From a virus, in IMG/VR virus record IMGVR_UViG_3300036782_000013, positions 1-49,115 of that record: DNA of 49,115 nt. The stretch is one strand, 5' to 3'. Positions 1 through 6,551 of this stretch are shown here, in pieces. Below the pieces are notes generated by a model. That model was not told the origin of the DNA and did no database searches. It worked only from the letters and a program-made list of their open reading frames with translations. Both the position numbers and the translations under genes were made by a program. Each line of letters begins with the position of its first letter. Within the stretch, counting starts at the first letter, position 1.

Positions 1-89
1 ACTACAAAATCAACCAGCTGAACGACGATAACAAGCTGAAACTGAGCACCGACGATATTGTCGCGGTTAACCTGACCTATCGTTTCTAA
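1..89 (+). CDS. C-terminal end of an OmpC/OmpF/PhoE-type general porin (partial)
   Basis: The frame ends in STDDIVAVNLTYRF followed by TAA. Enterobacterial trimeric porins end in a TDDIVAVGLVYQF-like strand with an obligatory terminal phenylalanine, which the Bam machinery recognises, so this is the last beta strand of an outer-membrane porin. The 5' part lies outside the window. The prophage has integrated about 20 bp after the stop codon, so the coding sequence is intact but its native 3' flank has been moved 48.9 kb away. Which porin paralogue it is cannot be decided from about 28 residues. Confidence 0.8.
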   Translation, partial: YKINQLNDDNKLKLSTDDIVAVNLTYRF

Positions 90-110
90 GTTTCAACGCT
101 ATTACCTTCT

Positions 111-126
111 TCTTCCTGTGTCGGGA
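111..126. repeat. attL core (16-bp direct repeat)
   Basis: The sequence TCTTCCTGTGTCGGGA occurs here and again at 48990-49005, at the two ends of the prophage. It lies between the porin stop codon and the integrase gene. The core is not part of a tRNA, so this phage uses an intergenic site in a porin 3' region. Confidence 0.85.
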
Positions 127-132
127 TGAGGC

Positions 133-206
133 AGCCCGTTCTACCCATTGTCAACCCATGCCAAAAATTGGTGTTGAGGTAAGGTAGAGCGGGCTTTTTC
201 TTTTTT
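133..206 (+). terminator. Phage-encoded intrinsic terminator downstream of the porin
   Basis: A 13-bp stem (133-145 with 183-195, one G-T wobble) closes a long loop that has its own inner pairing. It is followed by a T-rich tract at 195-206. It lies just inside attL in the direction of porin transcription, so it probably stops readthrough from the porin into int and replaces the native porin terminator now beyond attR. Confidence 0.7.
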
Positions 207-254
207 AGGTATGCCAACCTGTTTCAACTTAGTCTTTACTTAAACCGTGTTTGT

Positions 255-275
255 TGTGTCCATCTGTGTGTCCAT
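255..275. promoter_or_regulatory. Left pair of integrase arm-type sites (TGTGTCCAT x2)
   Basis: TGTGTCCAT occurs at 255-263 and 267-275, start-to-start 12 bp. A matching pair with the same 12-bp spacing lies at 48902-48922 near attR. Paired short repeats flanking the core on both sides are characteristic of tyrosine-integrase arm sites. They also overlap a possible int promoter (TATACT at 280-285), which would allow autoregulation. Confidence 0.65.
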
Positions 276-319
276 TGCTTATACTCGTGATAATCCCCCT
301 CGCGAATATGGTGCTATCA

Positions 320-1543
320 ATGGCTCTGTCAGACTCGTTCTTAAAATCCAGGTTGGGCAAGGAGCGCGACAAGATAGAAGAAAAATCAGATCGTGATGGT
401 CTGTGGATACGAGTGTCGCTCAAAGGTTCGGTAACCTTCTTCTATCGATACCGATTGAACGGTAAAGCCGACAAGGTGACGGTAGGGAGTTACCCGGCTA
501 TGGGGTTGAAAGATGCTAGGGCGGAAGCAGCCAGACTATCTTCACTTGTGGCTAATGGTGATAGCCCCAAGCATTCAAAACTGATTGATGATGCAAGGCG
601 GGGTAGGTCGTTCGAAAAACTCTATCGTGAGTGGCATGGCTTACTTAAGACATCGACAGTGACAGGTGAGCAAATCCTCAGGACATTTGAGATCCACGTA
701 TTCCCTTCTATTGGTGATATACCAGCAAGCCGCATCACTATACATGCATGGATCACCGTATTGGAAAGGATTGCAAAATCCCAACCCGAAACAGCGGTAA
801 AGCTCATCTCTAACGCCAAAAGGTGCTATTCATGGGCAAAGAAACGGCAATTAGTCGATGAAAACCCACTCATAGAGATTAACGCTTCTGACTTCGGTAT
901 CAAACCAAAATCGGTCGATAGGTCACTTTCTGCTGAAGAGATTGCGATTGTTTGGAACGCCTTAGACGCTGGCAGGATGACGCAGAGTAATAAAGACCTC
1001 ATTAGACTATGTCTTTTTTATGGGTGTCGTGTGGGGGAGTTGAGGCTGGCGGAGCGGGGGCATTTTGATTTTGATGGTATGACATGGAGAGTTCCTCCAG
1101 AAAACCATAAAACAGGCATCGAGACCAAGCGGCCCATCATCAGGCCGATGAACGATTTTGTGGCTGAGATTGTGAAAAGAAGAATGAAGGCATCCCCTGG
1201 GAAATTTATATTCTCATCTAAGGAAATGCCTTTGAAGGCGAGCGCGCATGTGGGTGTCATAAATGCAATGAACGTTGCTATATGCAAAAAAAACGCTGAC
1301 TTTAAAACATTCACTATGCACGATTTGAGGCGAACTGCACGGACTATGTGGTCTAACATTACTGAACCACACGTTGCTGAGGTTATGCTTGGGCACAAGC
1401 TCCCTGGCGTGTGGTCTGTCTATGATAGGCACGATTACATGGAGGAGATGAGACTGGCGTATGATAAGTGGCTCGCTAAGTTGATGGCTATCGTTAATCC
1501 TGATGTGATCGAGTTCAAGCGGCCCGACGAGAAAACCGCCTAG
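320..1543 (+). CDS. int: Tyrosine-recombinase integrase (P4/CP4-57-like)
   Basis: This protein of 407 aa catalyses recombination between attP and the porin-linked attB. It has an N-terminal DUF4102 arm-binding domain (about residues 1-90), a SAM-like core-binding domain, and a C-terminal catalytic domain. Catalytic residues are visible: Arg in GCRVGEL (about 236), His and Arg in HDLRR (about 334-337), the LGHK histidine, and the nucleophilic Tyr in SVYDRHDY (about 368). I chose the ATG at 320 because family members begin MALSDS-like. An upstream in-frame ATG at 251 would add residues lying over the arm sites. The 3' end overlaps the convergent alpA gene by 29 bp. Confidence 0.95.
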   Translation: MALSDSFLKSRLGKERDKIEEKSDRDGLWIRVSLKGSVTFFYRYRLNGKADKVTVGSYPAMGLKDARAEAARLSSLVANGDSPKHSKLIDDARRGRSFEKLYREWHGLLKTSTVTGEQILRTFEIHVFPSIGDIPASRITIHAWITVLERIAKSQPETAVKLISNAKRCYSWAKKRQLVDENPLIEINASDFGIKPKSVDRSLSAEEIAIVWNALDAGRMTQSNKDLIRLCLFYGCRVGELRLAERGHFDFDGMTWRVPPENHKTGIETKRPIIRPMNDFVAEIVKRRMKASPGKFIFSSKEMPLKASAHVGVINAMNVAICKKNADFKTFTMHDLRRTARTMWSNITEPHVAEVMLGHKLPGVWSVYDRHDYMEEMRLAYDKWLAKLMAIVNPDVIEFKRPDEKTA

Positions 1544-1769
1544 TTTTTTCGTGCAGATGTTCAGCGGGCTTGGTCTTTGCTCGCTTACTCTCTGCAAGCT
1601 GCCACTCTGCGACTTTTGATGTAAACCATTTATTCGCAGATCCGACGCCGTAAAAGTCAGGCTCTGGGAATGGGTTTATATCTCTGTGTCGCAATCGAAA
1701 CATGGACGAGTTTGAAATCTTCAGCAGCGCTCGCACATCTTCGCTGGTTAACATTTCTTCAGCTTTCAT
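1515..1769 (-). CDS. alpA: AlpA-family excisionase / transcriptional regulator
   Basis: A small protein of 84 aa with a MerR-like winged-helix region near the N-terminus (MLTSEDVRALLKIS, then a conserved FPEP segment and an Trp-containing helix). AlpA proteins act as recombination directionality factors for P4-type integrases. It is the last gene of the leftward early operon and runs tail to tail with int, overlapping it by 29 bp. Its expression would therefore accompany early lytic transcription and favour excision. The C-terminal 25 residues are very basic. Its start overlaps the stop of the small upstream ORF. Confidence 0.85.
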   Translation of the reverse strand: MKAEEMLTSEDVRALLKISNSSMFRLRHRDINPFPEPDFYGVGSANKWFTSKVAEWQLAESKRAKTKPAEHLHEKTRRFSRRAA

Positions 1770-1870
1770 TTGTGTGACTCCTTATCGATGAGATGCACGA
1801 AATAGCTCAGCCACAATTTTGCGCTGAACTTGCCGGGCGGTAGTGCGGGGCGGCCATAGATATCCCTCAT
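1766..1870 (-). CDS. Small ORF, 34 aa, coupled to alpA
   Basis: The ORF begins MRDIYGRPALPPGK and its TGA overlaps the alpA ATG in an ATGA arrangement. It starts 6 bp after the end of the preceding gene, so it exactly fills the space between two genes of the operon. Its Shine-Dalgarno sequence is weak. It is either a real small protein or a coupling leader that delivers ribosomes to alpA. No function recognised. Confidence 0.4.
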   Translation of the reverse strand: MRDIYGRPALPPGKFSAKLWLSYFVHLIDKESHK

Positions 1871-1876
1871 GATTAC

Positions 1877-2071
1877 TTACTGGAGGGTGATATTTGCAGG
1901 GGTGTTATACTCATGCACAGACTGCTCGGCGATCAGCTTCACGCCTGGTTTAACGATCTGTTCGAGAATCGCCATTTTACCCGCATACTCTTCGTCATCC
2001 GCCGCGCCTAGATAGATGGTGATCACGTGCCCGTCATAGACGAGAAGCGCGCTTTGTTTTTGTCTGCTCAT
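1877..2071 (-). CDS. Hypothetical protein, 64 aa
   Basis: The likely start is the ATG giving MSRQKQSALLVYDGHV. Longer in-frame readings would run through the upstream gene. Its start overlaps the stop of the membrane-protein gene upstream by 4 bp (ATGA), so it belongs to the same operon. The mixed hydrophobic/acidic sequence suggests a small folded cytoplasmic protein. No family recognised. Confidence 0.6.
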   Translation of the reverse strand: MSRQKQSALLVYDGHVITIYLGAADDEEYAGKMAILEQIVKPGVKLIAEQSVHEYNTPANITLQ

Positions 2072-2229
2072 AATATTGACACCACTATGCCCATGAACAC
2101 GAAGACGCAGCCGCAAGAGATAACCCACAGAGCGTCAAGCCGGAAGCCTAAGTCCATGGCGTAGAATCCCAGGATGATGAGGATAATTCCCACAATCCCC
2201 CATAGAGGGAATGGCTGTTTAGCTATCAT
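2068..2229 (-). CDS. Small membrane protein, 53 aa, two predicted TM helices
   Basis: It begins MIAKQPFPLWGIVG, followed by two hydrophobic stretches (about residues 9-24 and 34-52) joined by a short loop. Four-base overlaps with both neighbours (2071 and 2226) show translational coupling within the left operon. It may be a small inner-membrane exclusion or accessory protein, but nothing in the sequence decides this. Confidence 0.6.
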   Translation of the reverse strand: MIAKQPFPLWGIVGIILIILGFYAMDLGFRLDALWVISCGCVFVFMGIVVSIL

Positions 2230-2441
2230 GCTGCATCCCTCCGCTTGTTGTTTTTCTCTAGCTGCTGAAGGCGATGATCTTCGCGGCACCCTTCATCACA
2301 GAACATCCCCTTCACAATTTTTTCCCCGCACCATTCGCTAGCGCAGAACCCGGCAAACGACATTGGTGGCTTGCGGTTAGCAACTGCCACATCACGCAAA
2401 AACGTTTCCAGTTCACTAGCAGCTTCGAATTCATCACACAT
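2226..2441 (-). CDS. Small zinc-finger-like phage protein, 71 aa
   Basis: I start it at the ATG giving MCDEFEAASELE, which has a GGTGG ribosome site about 9 bp upstream. A GTG four codons earlier has none. The central part shows C-x4-C then C-x3-C (FCASEWC and FCDEGC), which could bind zinc, and the tail is basic. Such short Cys-rich proteins are common in lambdoid left operons. It overlaps its neighbours on both sides. Function unknown. Confidence 0.6.
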   Translation of the reverse strand: MCDEFEAASELETFLRDVAVANRKPPMSFAGFCASEWCGEKIVKGMFCDEGCREDHRLQQLEKNNKRRDAA

Positions 2442-2610
2442 TTTGTTTTCCACCTTTATTCAACAAATCGCTTTTAACGACTTCTAAAATTCCGAGGGTA
2501 GCCACTAATGACAGCTGGCCGTGGTATTCGCTGATAAGCTCGGCTATGCGCAGGCCAAGCTCACGCTCAACTGGGAATTTCTTCTCAGTAGGGAGGTTGT
2601 GAATTGTCAT
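2434..2610 (-). CDS. Hypothetical protein, 58 aa
   Basis: The frame reads MTIHNLPTEKKFPVERELG and ends overlapping the start of the zinc-finger-like gene by 8 bp. An AGG/GGAG-like site precedes the ATG. It is probably a small helical protein with an amphipathic central helix. No family recognised. Confidence 0.5.
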   Translation of the reverse strand: MTIHNLPTEKKFPVERELGLRIAELISEYHGQLSLVATLGILEVVKSDLLNKGGKQNV

Positions 2611-2631
2611 CGGGGGATACTCCGAGATAGG

Positions 2632-2790
2632 TTACTTAGATTTCCCTTTCCTGGCTTTGAGGCAGTCGTTCCATACGTCGCGGGCAAAGTCTGTGCGTGG
2701 GATGCTCAGCACTCTACGTCGCGCCTCTATTGCTCCTGTTGCTGGATTTTTAATAAGCTCATCCAGCCACTTTTCGAAAGTGTCTGTCAT
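2632..2790 (-). CDS. Hypothetical protein, 52 aa
   Basis: The ATG at 2790 has a strong AGGAG ribosome site at proper spacing. The product begins MTDTFEKWLDELIKNP and has a basic C-terminus ending KARKGKSK. Length, start signal and operon position support a genuine gene. Function unknown. Confidence 0.6.
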   Translation of the reverse strand: MTDTFEKWLDELIKNPATGAIEARRRVLSIPRTDFARDVWNDCLKARKGKSK

Positions 2791-2819
2791 GATGTGCTCC
2801 TGTTATTTTTGTGCGTCGA

Positions 2820-3092
2820 CTACGAGGAATTTTTCTTTAATGCTTTCCGTTTTTTCATTTTTCTGGCATAACCAACACCGTTGTCGTTGCGTACTTTTAT
2901 AACGCTACCGTTAGCGTCTTTAGCAACGATTCCTGTTATTTGTGGTATTTGCGAAAACTGAGTGATATCTGAATCAGCATCCTGATCGGTAAATGACAAA
3001 ATAGAGTAAGTCATCCCATTTAAAACTATCTCATCCCCGACTCGAAGTTCGTTTATTTCCACAATTTCGTATTTGCGATTGTTTTGCGCCAT
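2820..3092 (-). CDS. Hypothetical protein, 90 aa
   Basis: Begins MAQNNRKYEIVEINELRVG with a GAGG ribosome site 8 bp upstream. The N-terminal two thirds looks like a small beta-barrel (alternating hydrophobics, VGDEIVLNGMTYSI), reminiscent of small KOW/SH3-like folds. The C-terminus is strongly basic (KMKKRKALKK), so nucleic-acid binding is possible. That reading is an inference from composition only. Confidence 0.55.
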   Translation of the reverse strand: MAQNNRKYEIVEINELRVGDEIVLNGMTYSILSFTDQDADSDITQFSQIPQITGIVAKDANGSVIKVRNDNGVGYARKMKKRKALKKNSS

Positions 3093-3118
3093 ATCTAAAG
3101 CCTCAATCAGTTCTTTAC

Positions 3119-3319
3119 CTAATCGTATATGTTTTTGTATAGTTTTGGGAAGTCAGTAGTGGCCCACGATAACTCGCTTTCCTTGTGGCTTTCAGCGCTT
3201 CCATTGTCCCAAATAACGAATATCCATGGGTCGTTATCCTTATCACCGAAGCGACTATCAACAACCCCTTTAATGTGACCTGATTTGTGTTTAACGATGC
3301 TACCTTTTGGAAACTTCAT
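3119..3319 (-). CDS. Hypothetical protein, 66 aa, SH3-like
   Basis: I use the ATG at 3319 (MKFPKGSIVKHKSG) because GGAGGTG lies just upstream and a longer reading would run into the previous gene. The pattern of short beta strands (GSIVKHKSGHIKGVV, PWIFVIWDNGS) resembles small SH3-like domains of phage accessory proteins. Function unknown. Confidence 0.6.
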   Translation of the reverse strand: MKFPKGSIVKHKSGHIKGVVDSRFGDKDNDPWIFVIWDNGSAESHKESELSWATTDFPKLYKNIYD

Positions 3320-3332
3320 CGCCGCACCTCCA

Positions 3333-3593
3333 TCATTCTGATATAAACTCACGCCCCTTATCGGTTAACTCATAGTCACCTCTGCAGCCACATGAGCAAC
3401 CATCAACAAGACCACGACGGATTAGCATCGCCATTTTTGCCCTGGCCAGCTTTTCACCAACAGCTGCGGGCATCGCATTCTGAACTGAATTTGGAAAAAG
3501 CTCGCCGCACTGATTTTCTAACCAAGTTCCCCAGCGGCCAAGTCCCGCCAAGAAAACCAGAACTGGGCGATCCGGGATATCTTTGCATTGCAT
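3333..3593 (-). CDS. Hypothetical protein, 86 aa, winged-helix-like C-terminus
   Basis: A GAGG ribosome site precedes the ATG. The second half (LARAKMAMLIRRGLVDG, then GDYELTDKGREFI) looks like the recognition helix and wing of a small winged-helix domain. Paired cysteines (CSCGC) sit in the presumed turn. It could be a DNA-binding accessory regulator. This is a fold-level guess. Confidence 0.55.
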   Translation of the reverse strand: MQCKDIPDRPVLVFLAGLGRWGTWLENQCGELFPNSVQNAMPAAVGEKLARAKMAMLIRRGLVDGCSCGCRGDYELTDKGREFISE

Positions 3594-3625
3594 ATAATTT
3601 CCTCGGCAGAATCAATTAGAACAAA

Positions 3626-3883
3626 CTACGTCAGCTTGAAATCGTCATCAAATACAGTAAAGCTACTCTCGGCAATTTCCATCGCTAAAATGAACTGGAT
3701 ACCCTCAAACAGCGACGTAGGCCGCTCTAATCCGAAGATGAACGCGTCGTGATATGTTCGTCCGAGCCAGTAGCCACCACCATATTCTTTGAGGCGCTGG
3801 AAGAAAACCCACCGTCCTTCTCGGATATAAGTGATTGTTTCGCCTCTGTAGACGACGTCGTAGCCTAGGTCTTTTGAACCCAT
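3626..3883 (-). CDS. SOS-controlled hypothetical protein, 85 aa
   Basis: This is the first gene after a promoter overlapped by a LexA box (3901-3944). I prefer the ATG at 3883 (MGSKDLGYDVVYRG), which has GGTGA 7 bp upstream. The ATG at 3895 is also possible. The protein is rich in aromatic residues and ends acidic (VFDDDFKLT). I do not recognise a family. Phages use LexA-controlled genes as antirepressors (Tum of 186) or DinI-like modulators of induction, so a role in prophage induction is plausible but unproven. Confidence 0.65.
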   Translation of the reverse strand: MGSKDLGYDVVYRGETITYIREGRWVFFQRLKEYGGGYWLGRTYHDAFIFGLERPTSLFEGIQFILAMEIAESSFTVFDDDFKLT

Positions 3884-3900
3884 GATATTCACCATTAAAA

Positions 3901-3920
3901 TACTGTTTATGCATACAGTA
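3901..3920. promoter_or_regulatory. LexA (SOS) box
   Basis: The 20-bp sequence TACTGTTTATGCATACAGTA has the essential CTG-N10-CAG core with an AT-rich middle and the full TACTGT/ACAGTA arms. The enterobacterial consensus is TACTGTATATATATACAGTA. It overlaps the -10 element of a leftward promoter, so LexA would block transcription until DNA damage. Confidence 0.85.
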
Positions 3921-3944
3921 TAATTAAGCGTGAACGGGAGTCAA
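3917..3944 (-). promoter_or_regulatory. Leftward sigma70 promoter under LexA control
   Basis: On the minus strand TTGACT (3939-3944) and TATACT (3917-3922) are separated by 16 bp, each matching the sigma70 consensus at 5 of 6 positions. It sits at the 3' end of the upstream gene and fires into the 85-aa gene, and then toward alpA. It would allow SOS-dependent expression of the distal left operon without pL. Confidence 0.75.
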
Positions 3945-4339
3945 TTCCCACCCTCCGGCGCTGCTGCCAGCACTGCGGCGCGACAGGAGTTCCATGCAAA
4001 CATTGCTGCTTCTTCCTCAGTTGGTGGAGTGAGTTTTTTAATGAAATTTTCAGCTTCGCTAAATGTCATTTCATCCGGCACTGCTGGCGCTGGCGGGGCG
4101 GTGTAAATGGCGGTGTCATCTGCAGGCGCACCGTTATGCCAAACCACACCTCCTCGGCCAGATACGGTGGTATAGAAGCCGACAGGCTGCGCCTCACGGT
4201 TAGCCAGGATTTCTGCGGTAAGTGCTAGAATGGCTTTAGCCGCGATATGCTCCGGATCGTGTTCGGCAGTTTCATCTGCTGTGATTTCTGCATTTCTGCG
4301 CCACAGCTTTACTGTCTCAGTCGTTAGTGTCTGCGTCAT
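3941..4339 (-). CDS. Ea22-like phage accessory protein, 132 aa
   Basis: The middle carries the phrase GGVVWHNGAPADDTAIYTAPPAP and the end carries WNSCRAAVLAAAP. Both kinds of motif recur in Ea22-like and related lambdoid left-arm proteins. A GGTGAAG ribosome site precedes the ATG, which overlaps the previous stop codon (ATGA). These proteins are made early and are dispensable in lambda-like phages, and their molecular role is not established. Confidence 0.65.
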   Translation of the reverse strand: MTQTLTTETVKLWRRNAEITADETAEHDPEHIAAKAILALTAEILANREAQPVGFYTTVSGRGGVVWHNGAPADDTAIYTAPPAPAVPDEMTFSEAENFIKKLTPPTEEEAAMFAWNSCRAAVLAAAPEGGN

Positions 4340-4515
4340 TGCTTCACCTTTATTTCTTTTTCCATCGCATCAATGACTTCTACAAGGGATTGCTTGAACC
4401 AGTTCACATGCCTTGTGTAAGCATCGAACTTGTTGCCCTTAGCGTTAATTTTCGCTACTGCCATATCGCTTGCCGCCTTGATGGCTGCTATTGCAATCTG
4501 CTCTGATAATTCCAT
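4336..4515 (-). CDS. Hypothetical protein, 59 aa
   Basis: Begins MELSEQIAIAAIKAASDM and is almost entirely helical in character. It starts 3 bp after the upstream gene ends and overlaps the next start by 4 bp, so it is an integral operon member. Function unknown. Confidence 0.55.
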   Translation of the reverse strand: MELSEQIAIAAIKAASDMAVAKINAKGNKFDAYTRHVNWFKQSLVEVIDAMEKEIKVKQ

Positions 4516-4517
4516 AG

Positions 4518-4931
4518 CTACTCATCCCCCACAGTGAAGCCTGCGGCGCGGATAGCTTCTTTCACATCCCATTTGTCAAGCCAGGTTCCGCTTGGGTCTG
4601 GCCCCATCCACGGATCGGGAGAATACGTCTCCGGCAGCCGCACCGGCGTATCCAGCCGCTGCTCCAGCTCGGCAATGCGCTTATCCTTCGCTTCCATGTC
4701 CCGCTTTAGTTCCTCGTTCTCTGCAGCTAGGGATGTCGCAGCTTCCCAGTTAACCGCAGATTCGTGTTTAAGGGCGGATACGTACTCTTGCGAGTAGAAT
4801 TTAGTGCCGTATGCCAATTTCTGAATATCGGCTAGTACCTTAAGTTCACGCTCGCCAAATGCTTCCGGGTCGCCAAATTTAGAAACGACTTCAGCGCTTG
4901 GCTTGCTCAGTTCGCTCAGCTTAGTGTCCAT
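4518..4931 (-). CDS. Ea22-like accessory protein with coiled coil, 137 aa
   Basis: The start is the ATG at 4931, overlapping the upstream TGA. The codon before it is GTG. A coiled coil of about 35 residues (NEELKRDMEAKDKRIAELEQ) is followed by LPETYSPDPWMGPDPSG and a C-terminal helix. This layout matches Ea22-like and related left-arm proteins. The upstream part (FGERELKVLADIQ) may be a separate small domain. Function unknown. Confidence 0.55.
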   Translation of the reverse strand: MDTKLSELSKPSAEVVSKFGDPEAFGERELKVLADIQKLAYGTKFYSQEYVSALKHESAVNWEAATSLAAENEELKRDMEAKDKRIAELEQRLDTPVRLPETYSPDPWMGPDPSGTWLDKWDVKEAIRAAGFTVGDE

Positions 4932-5140
4932 CACTCGTAATCCTCAATTTCTGCCAACGCATCACGCACATCGCTACCACGAATAAATTCGAATGCATCA
5001 CACGCCATTTCCCACACCAATTGTTCTGCCGGGTGAGGTGATTCGTAATACTTGAATCCTGGGCGATGGATATATCCCTGCGCGGAGTAAAACTTACCGG
5101 CCAACTCCACTGCAGCCGCGATTAGATCTTCATTGCTCAT
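4931..5140 (-). CDS. Hypothetical protein, 69 aa
   Basis: Begins MSNEDLIAAAVELAGKFYS with GGAGAAAGC upstream of the ATG. It is acidic overall and ends ALAEIEDYE. It overlaps the next gene's start codon. No family recognised. Confidence 0.55.
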   Translation of the reverse strand: MSNEDLIAAAVELAGKFYSAQGYIHRPGFKYYESPHPAEQLVWEMACDAFEFIRGSDVRDALAEIEDYE

Positions 5141-5158
5141 GATGCTTTCTCCTGGGCT

Positions 5159-5419
5159 TCAACCCGATTGCTTTGGCTGATAGAACGAATCCATCAGGAA
5201 GCGCTTTCCAAGTTTTGTTAACTTCCCGTGCAGCTTCTTCGTGAAGCCGATTTCCACCATAATGGTGGAGAGGGTGTGACCAGACCACGAATCGCACGCC
5301 GCCTTCAGACATCCTTGCTCTAACATTTTCCGTTTGTTAACCGGGCCAAAATTGGTGCCTTCGAAAGCTTGTTCGATATATTCATCAGTGATGTGGTCGC
5401 AGTTGGGTATGTTAGCCAT
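5159..5419 (-). CDS. Hypothetical protein, 86 aa
   Basis: A strong GGAGG site precedes the ATG, and the gene overlaps the 3' end of the methyltransferase gene by 8 bp. The C-terminal half (STIMVEIGFTKKLHGKLTKLG) resembles a helix-turn-helix-wing arrangement ending in a basic tail. It may be a small DNA-binding partner of the adjacent methyltransferase, though only the overlap suggests this. Confidence 0.55.
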   Translation of the reverse strand: MANIPNCDHITDEYIEQAFEGTNFGPVNKRKMLEQGCLKAACDSWSGHTLSTIMVEIGFTKKLHGKLTKLGKRFLMDSFYQPKQSG

Positions 5420-5927
5420 GCTGGGCCTCCTCGGAGTCTTTGAAAAACGCGATCCAGTGAGTGTTTGCCCGTTTACCTGACGGATGCCCGAATGTTGGTT
5501 TCTGGTCGGTCAGTGCGAGAATTTCACTGGTTTTAATCTGCGTTTCGTTCCACTTAAAAATCAGCGTTCCCATTGGTTTCAGCACCCGGAATGCCTCGCT
5601 GAAGCCTTTGGCCAGATCATCGCGCCATGTATCTCGGTTGAGTGCGCCATACTTGGCTCGGAGCCAACTGGTTTCACCGGCAAACTCAAGGTGCGGAGGA
5701 TCGAACACAACCAGGCTAAACTGCTCGTCATCGAATGGCAGTGCGCGGAAGTCCAGCAGCACATCAGGTTTGATATGCAACTCGCGCCCATCACAAAGAA
5801 TGTGGGATTCATCACGGATGTCACCGAACACTACGCGCGAATCGGTGCGGTCGAACCAGAACATGCGGGAGCCGCAGCACATGTCAAGAATGCTTTTGCC
5901 GTCGAGGTTGGTTTCATTTGCTGGCAT
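5412..5927 (-). CDS. Class I SAM-dependent methyltransferase (orphan phage enzyme), 171 aa
   Basis: I start it at the ATG giving MPANETNLDG, which has a CGGAGG ribosome site. Motif I appears as ILDMCCGS (residues 13-20), and DPPH at residues 76-79 matches the motif IV of base or amino methyltransferases. A late helix-strand pair (FRVLKPMGTLIFKW) completes the Rossmann fold. There is no cognate restriction gene nearby, so it is an orphan enzyme that may modify phage DNA against host restriction. The target base cannot be read from sequence. Confidence 0.75.
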   Translation of the reverse strand: MPANETNLDGKSILDMCCGSRMFWFDRTDSRVVFGDIRDESHILCDGRELHIKPDVLLDFRALPFDDEQFSLVVFDPPHLEFAGETSWLRAKYGALNRDTWRDDLAKGFSEAFRVLKPMGTLIFKWNETQIKTSEILALTDQKPTFGHPSGKRANTHWIAFFKDSEEAQHG

Positions 5928-6285
5928 CACGCACCTCCGGGTAGCAGATGTCATCGAAAAACTTCTCAGACACACGCATGTTGAAGTGGTCGAGGCTCAT
6001 CTCTTGGACTTGAAACTTAACTCCAACGATGCCAGTACAACGGTTCACGTAATCACGGTTTTCTTGGTCTTCGGAAACCCATTCCTGAATGGCCTTTGAT
6101 TGGTGTTGTAGGCAACGTAAAGCGCAGTCCATATCGACGAAATGCTCAGCATTAGTGATGCAAGACACAACGTAATACGTGGTAACTTTCGGGCCGTCTG
6201 CTCGTCGTTTCAGTTCACGCTCAACATCGTTCTTTATGTCGGCAAGCTGATAGTCATTTAGCTCTTTGAGGTCGCACTCTTTCAT
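5914..6285 (-). CDS. Hypothetical protein, 123 aa
   Basis: Begins MKECDLKELNDYQLADIK, an N-terminal coiled helix, followed by a mixed alpha/beta region (TTYYVVSCITNAEHFVDMD). A GGAGG site sits 4-5 bp before the start and is shared with the end of the upstream gene. Its 3' end overlaps the methyltransferase start by 14 bp. Function unknown. Confidence 0.6.
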   Translation of the reverse strand: MKECDLKELNDYQLADIKNDVERELKRRADGPKVTTYYVVSCITNAEHFVDMDCALRCLQHQSKAIQEWVSEDQENRDYVNRCTGIVGVKFQVQEMSLDHFNMRVSEKFFDDICYPEVRDASK

Positions 6286-6551
6286 TTGGCCTCCCCAGAC
6301 GTGATGGCGAAGCCGAACACCTGCGGTGATTTTTGAATGATGCGCAGGGCCTGCGTAAACTCGGTCACATAGCGATCATCGAAGTCGTTAAGGATGGTTG
6401 TGCAGCAACCAAGGTTTCGCTCTTCGCAATTCTCGAAGGCAAAGGAGGCGATCATTGGCATGTTATTTTCTTGGCAGATAGCTATGATTTGCTGCATCAG
6501 CGGACTGATTTGCTCGTCGTAGACGTTTTCGAGGTCGAAGATTTCCATCAT
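6282..6551 (-). CDS. Hypothetical protein, 89 aa
   Basis: The junctions at both ends use the same GGAGGCCAAATGA string, so the gene before and this gene both end Glu-Ala-Lys-stop over the next start. I keep the first ATG because the equivalent spacing is used by the next gene. The alternative is ATG at 6548. Small alpha/beta protein with an acidic N-terminus. Function unknown. Confidence 0.55.
   Translation of the reverse strand: MMEIFDLENVYDEQISPLMQQIIAICQENNMPMIASFAFENCEERNLGCCTTILNDFDDRYVTEFTQALRIIQKSPQVFGFAITSGEAK

Noticed and set aside
111-126. tRNA attachment site
   Set aside because: No cloverleaf or tRNA 3' end is present at either junction. The core lies in a porin 3' region.
251-319. 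N-terminal extension of the integrase from the upstream ATG
   Set aside because: The added residues lie over the arm-type sites and a possible promoter and do not resemble the family N-terminus, which starts at MALSDS.
1018-1398. Minus-strand ORFs inside int (126 and 127 aa)
   Set aside because: They are antisense to the catalytic domain of a clearly conserved integrase and have no start signals.
5461-6099. Plus-strand ORF of 212 aa across the methyltransferase region
   Set aside because: It is antisense to two well-supported overlapping minus-strand genes with ribosome sites and a DPPH motif. Its composition is not protein-like.
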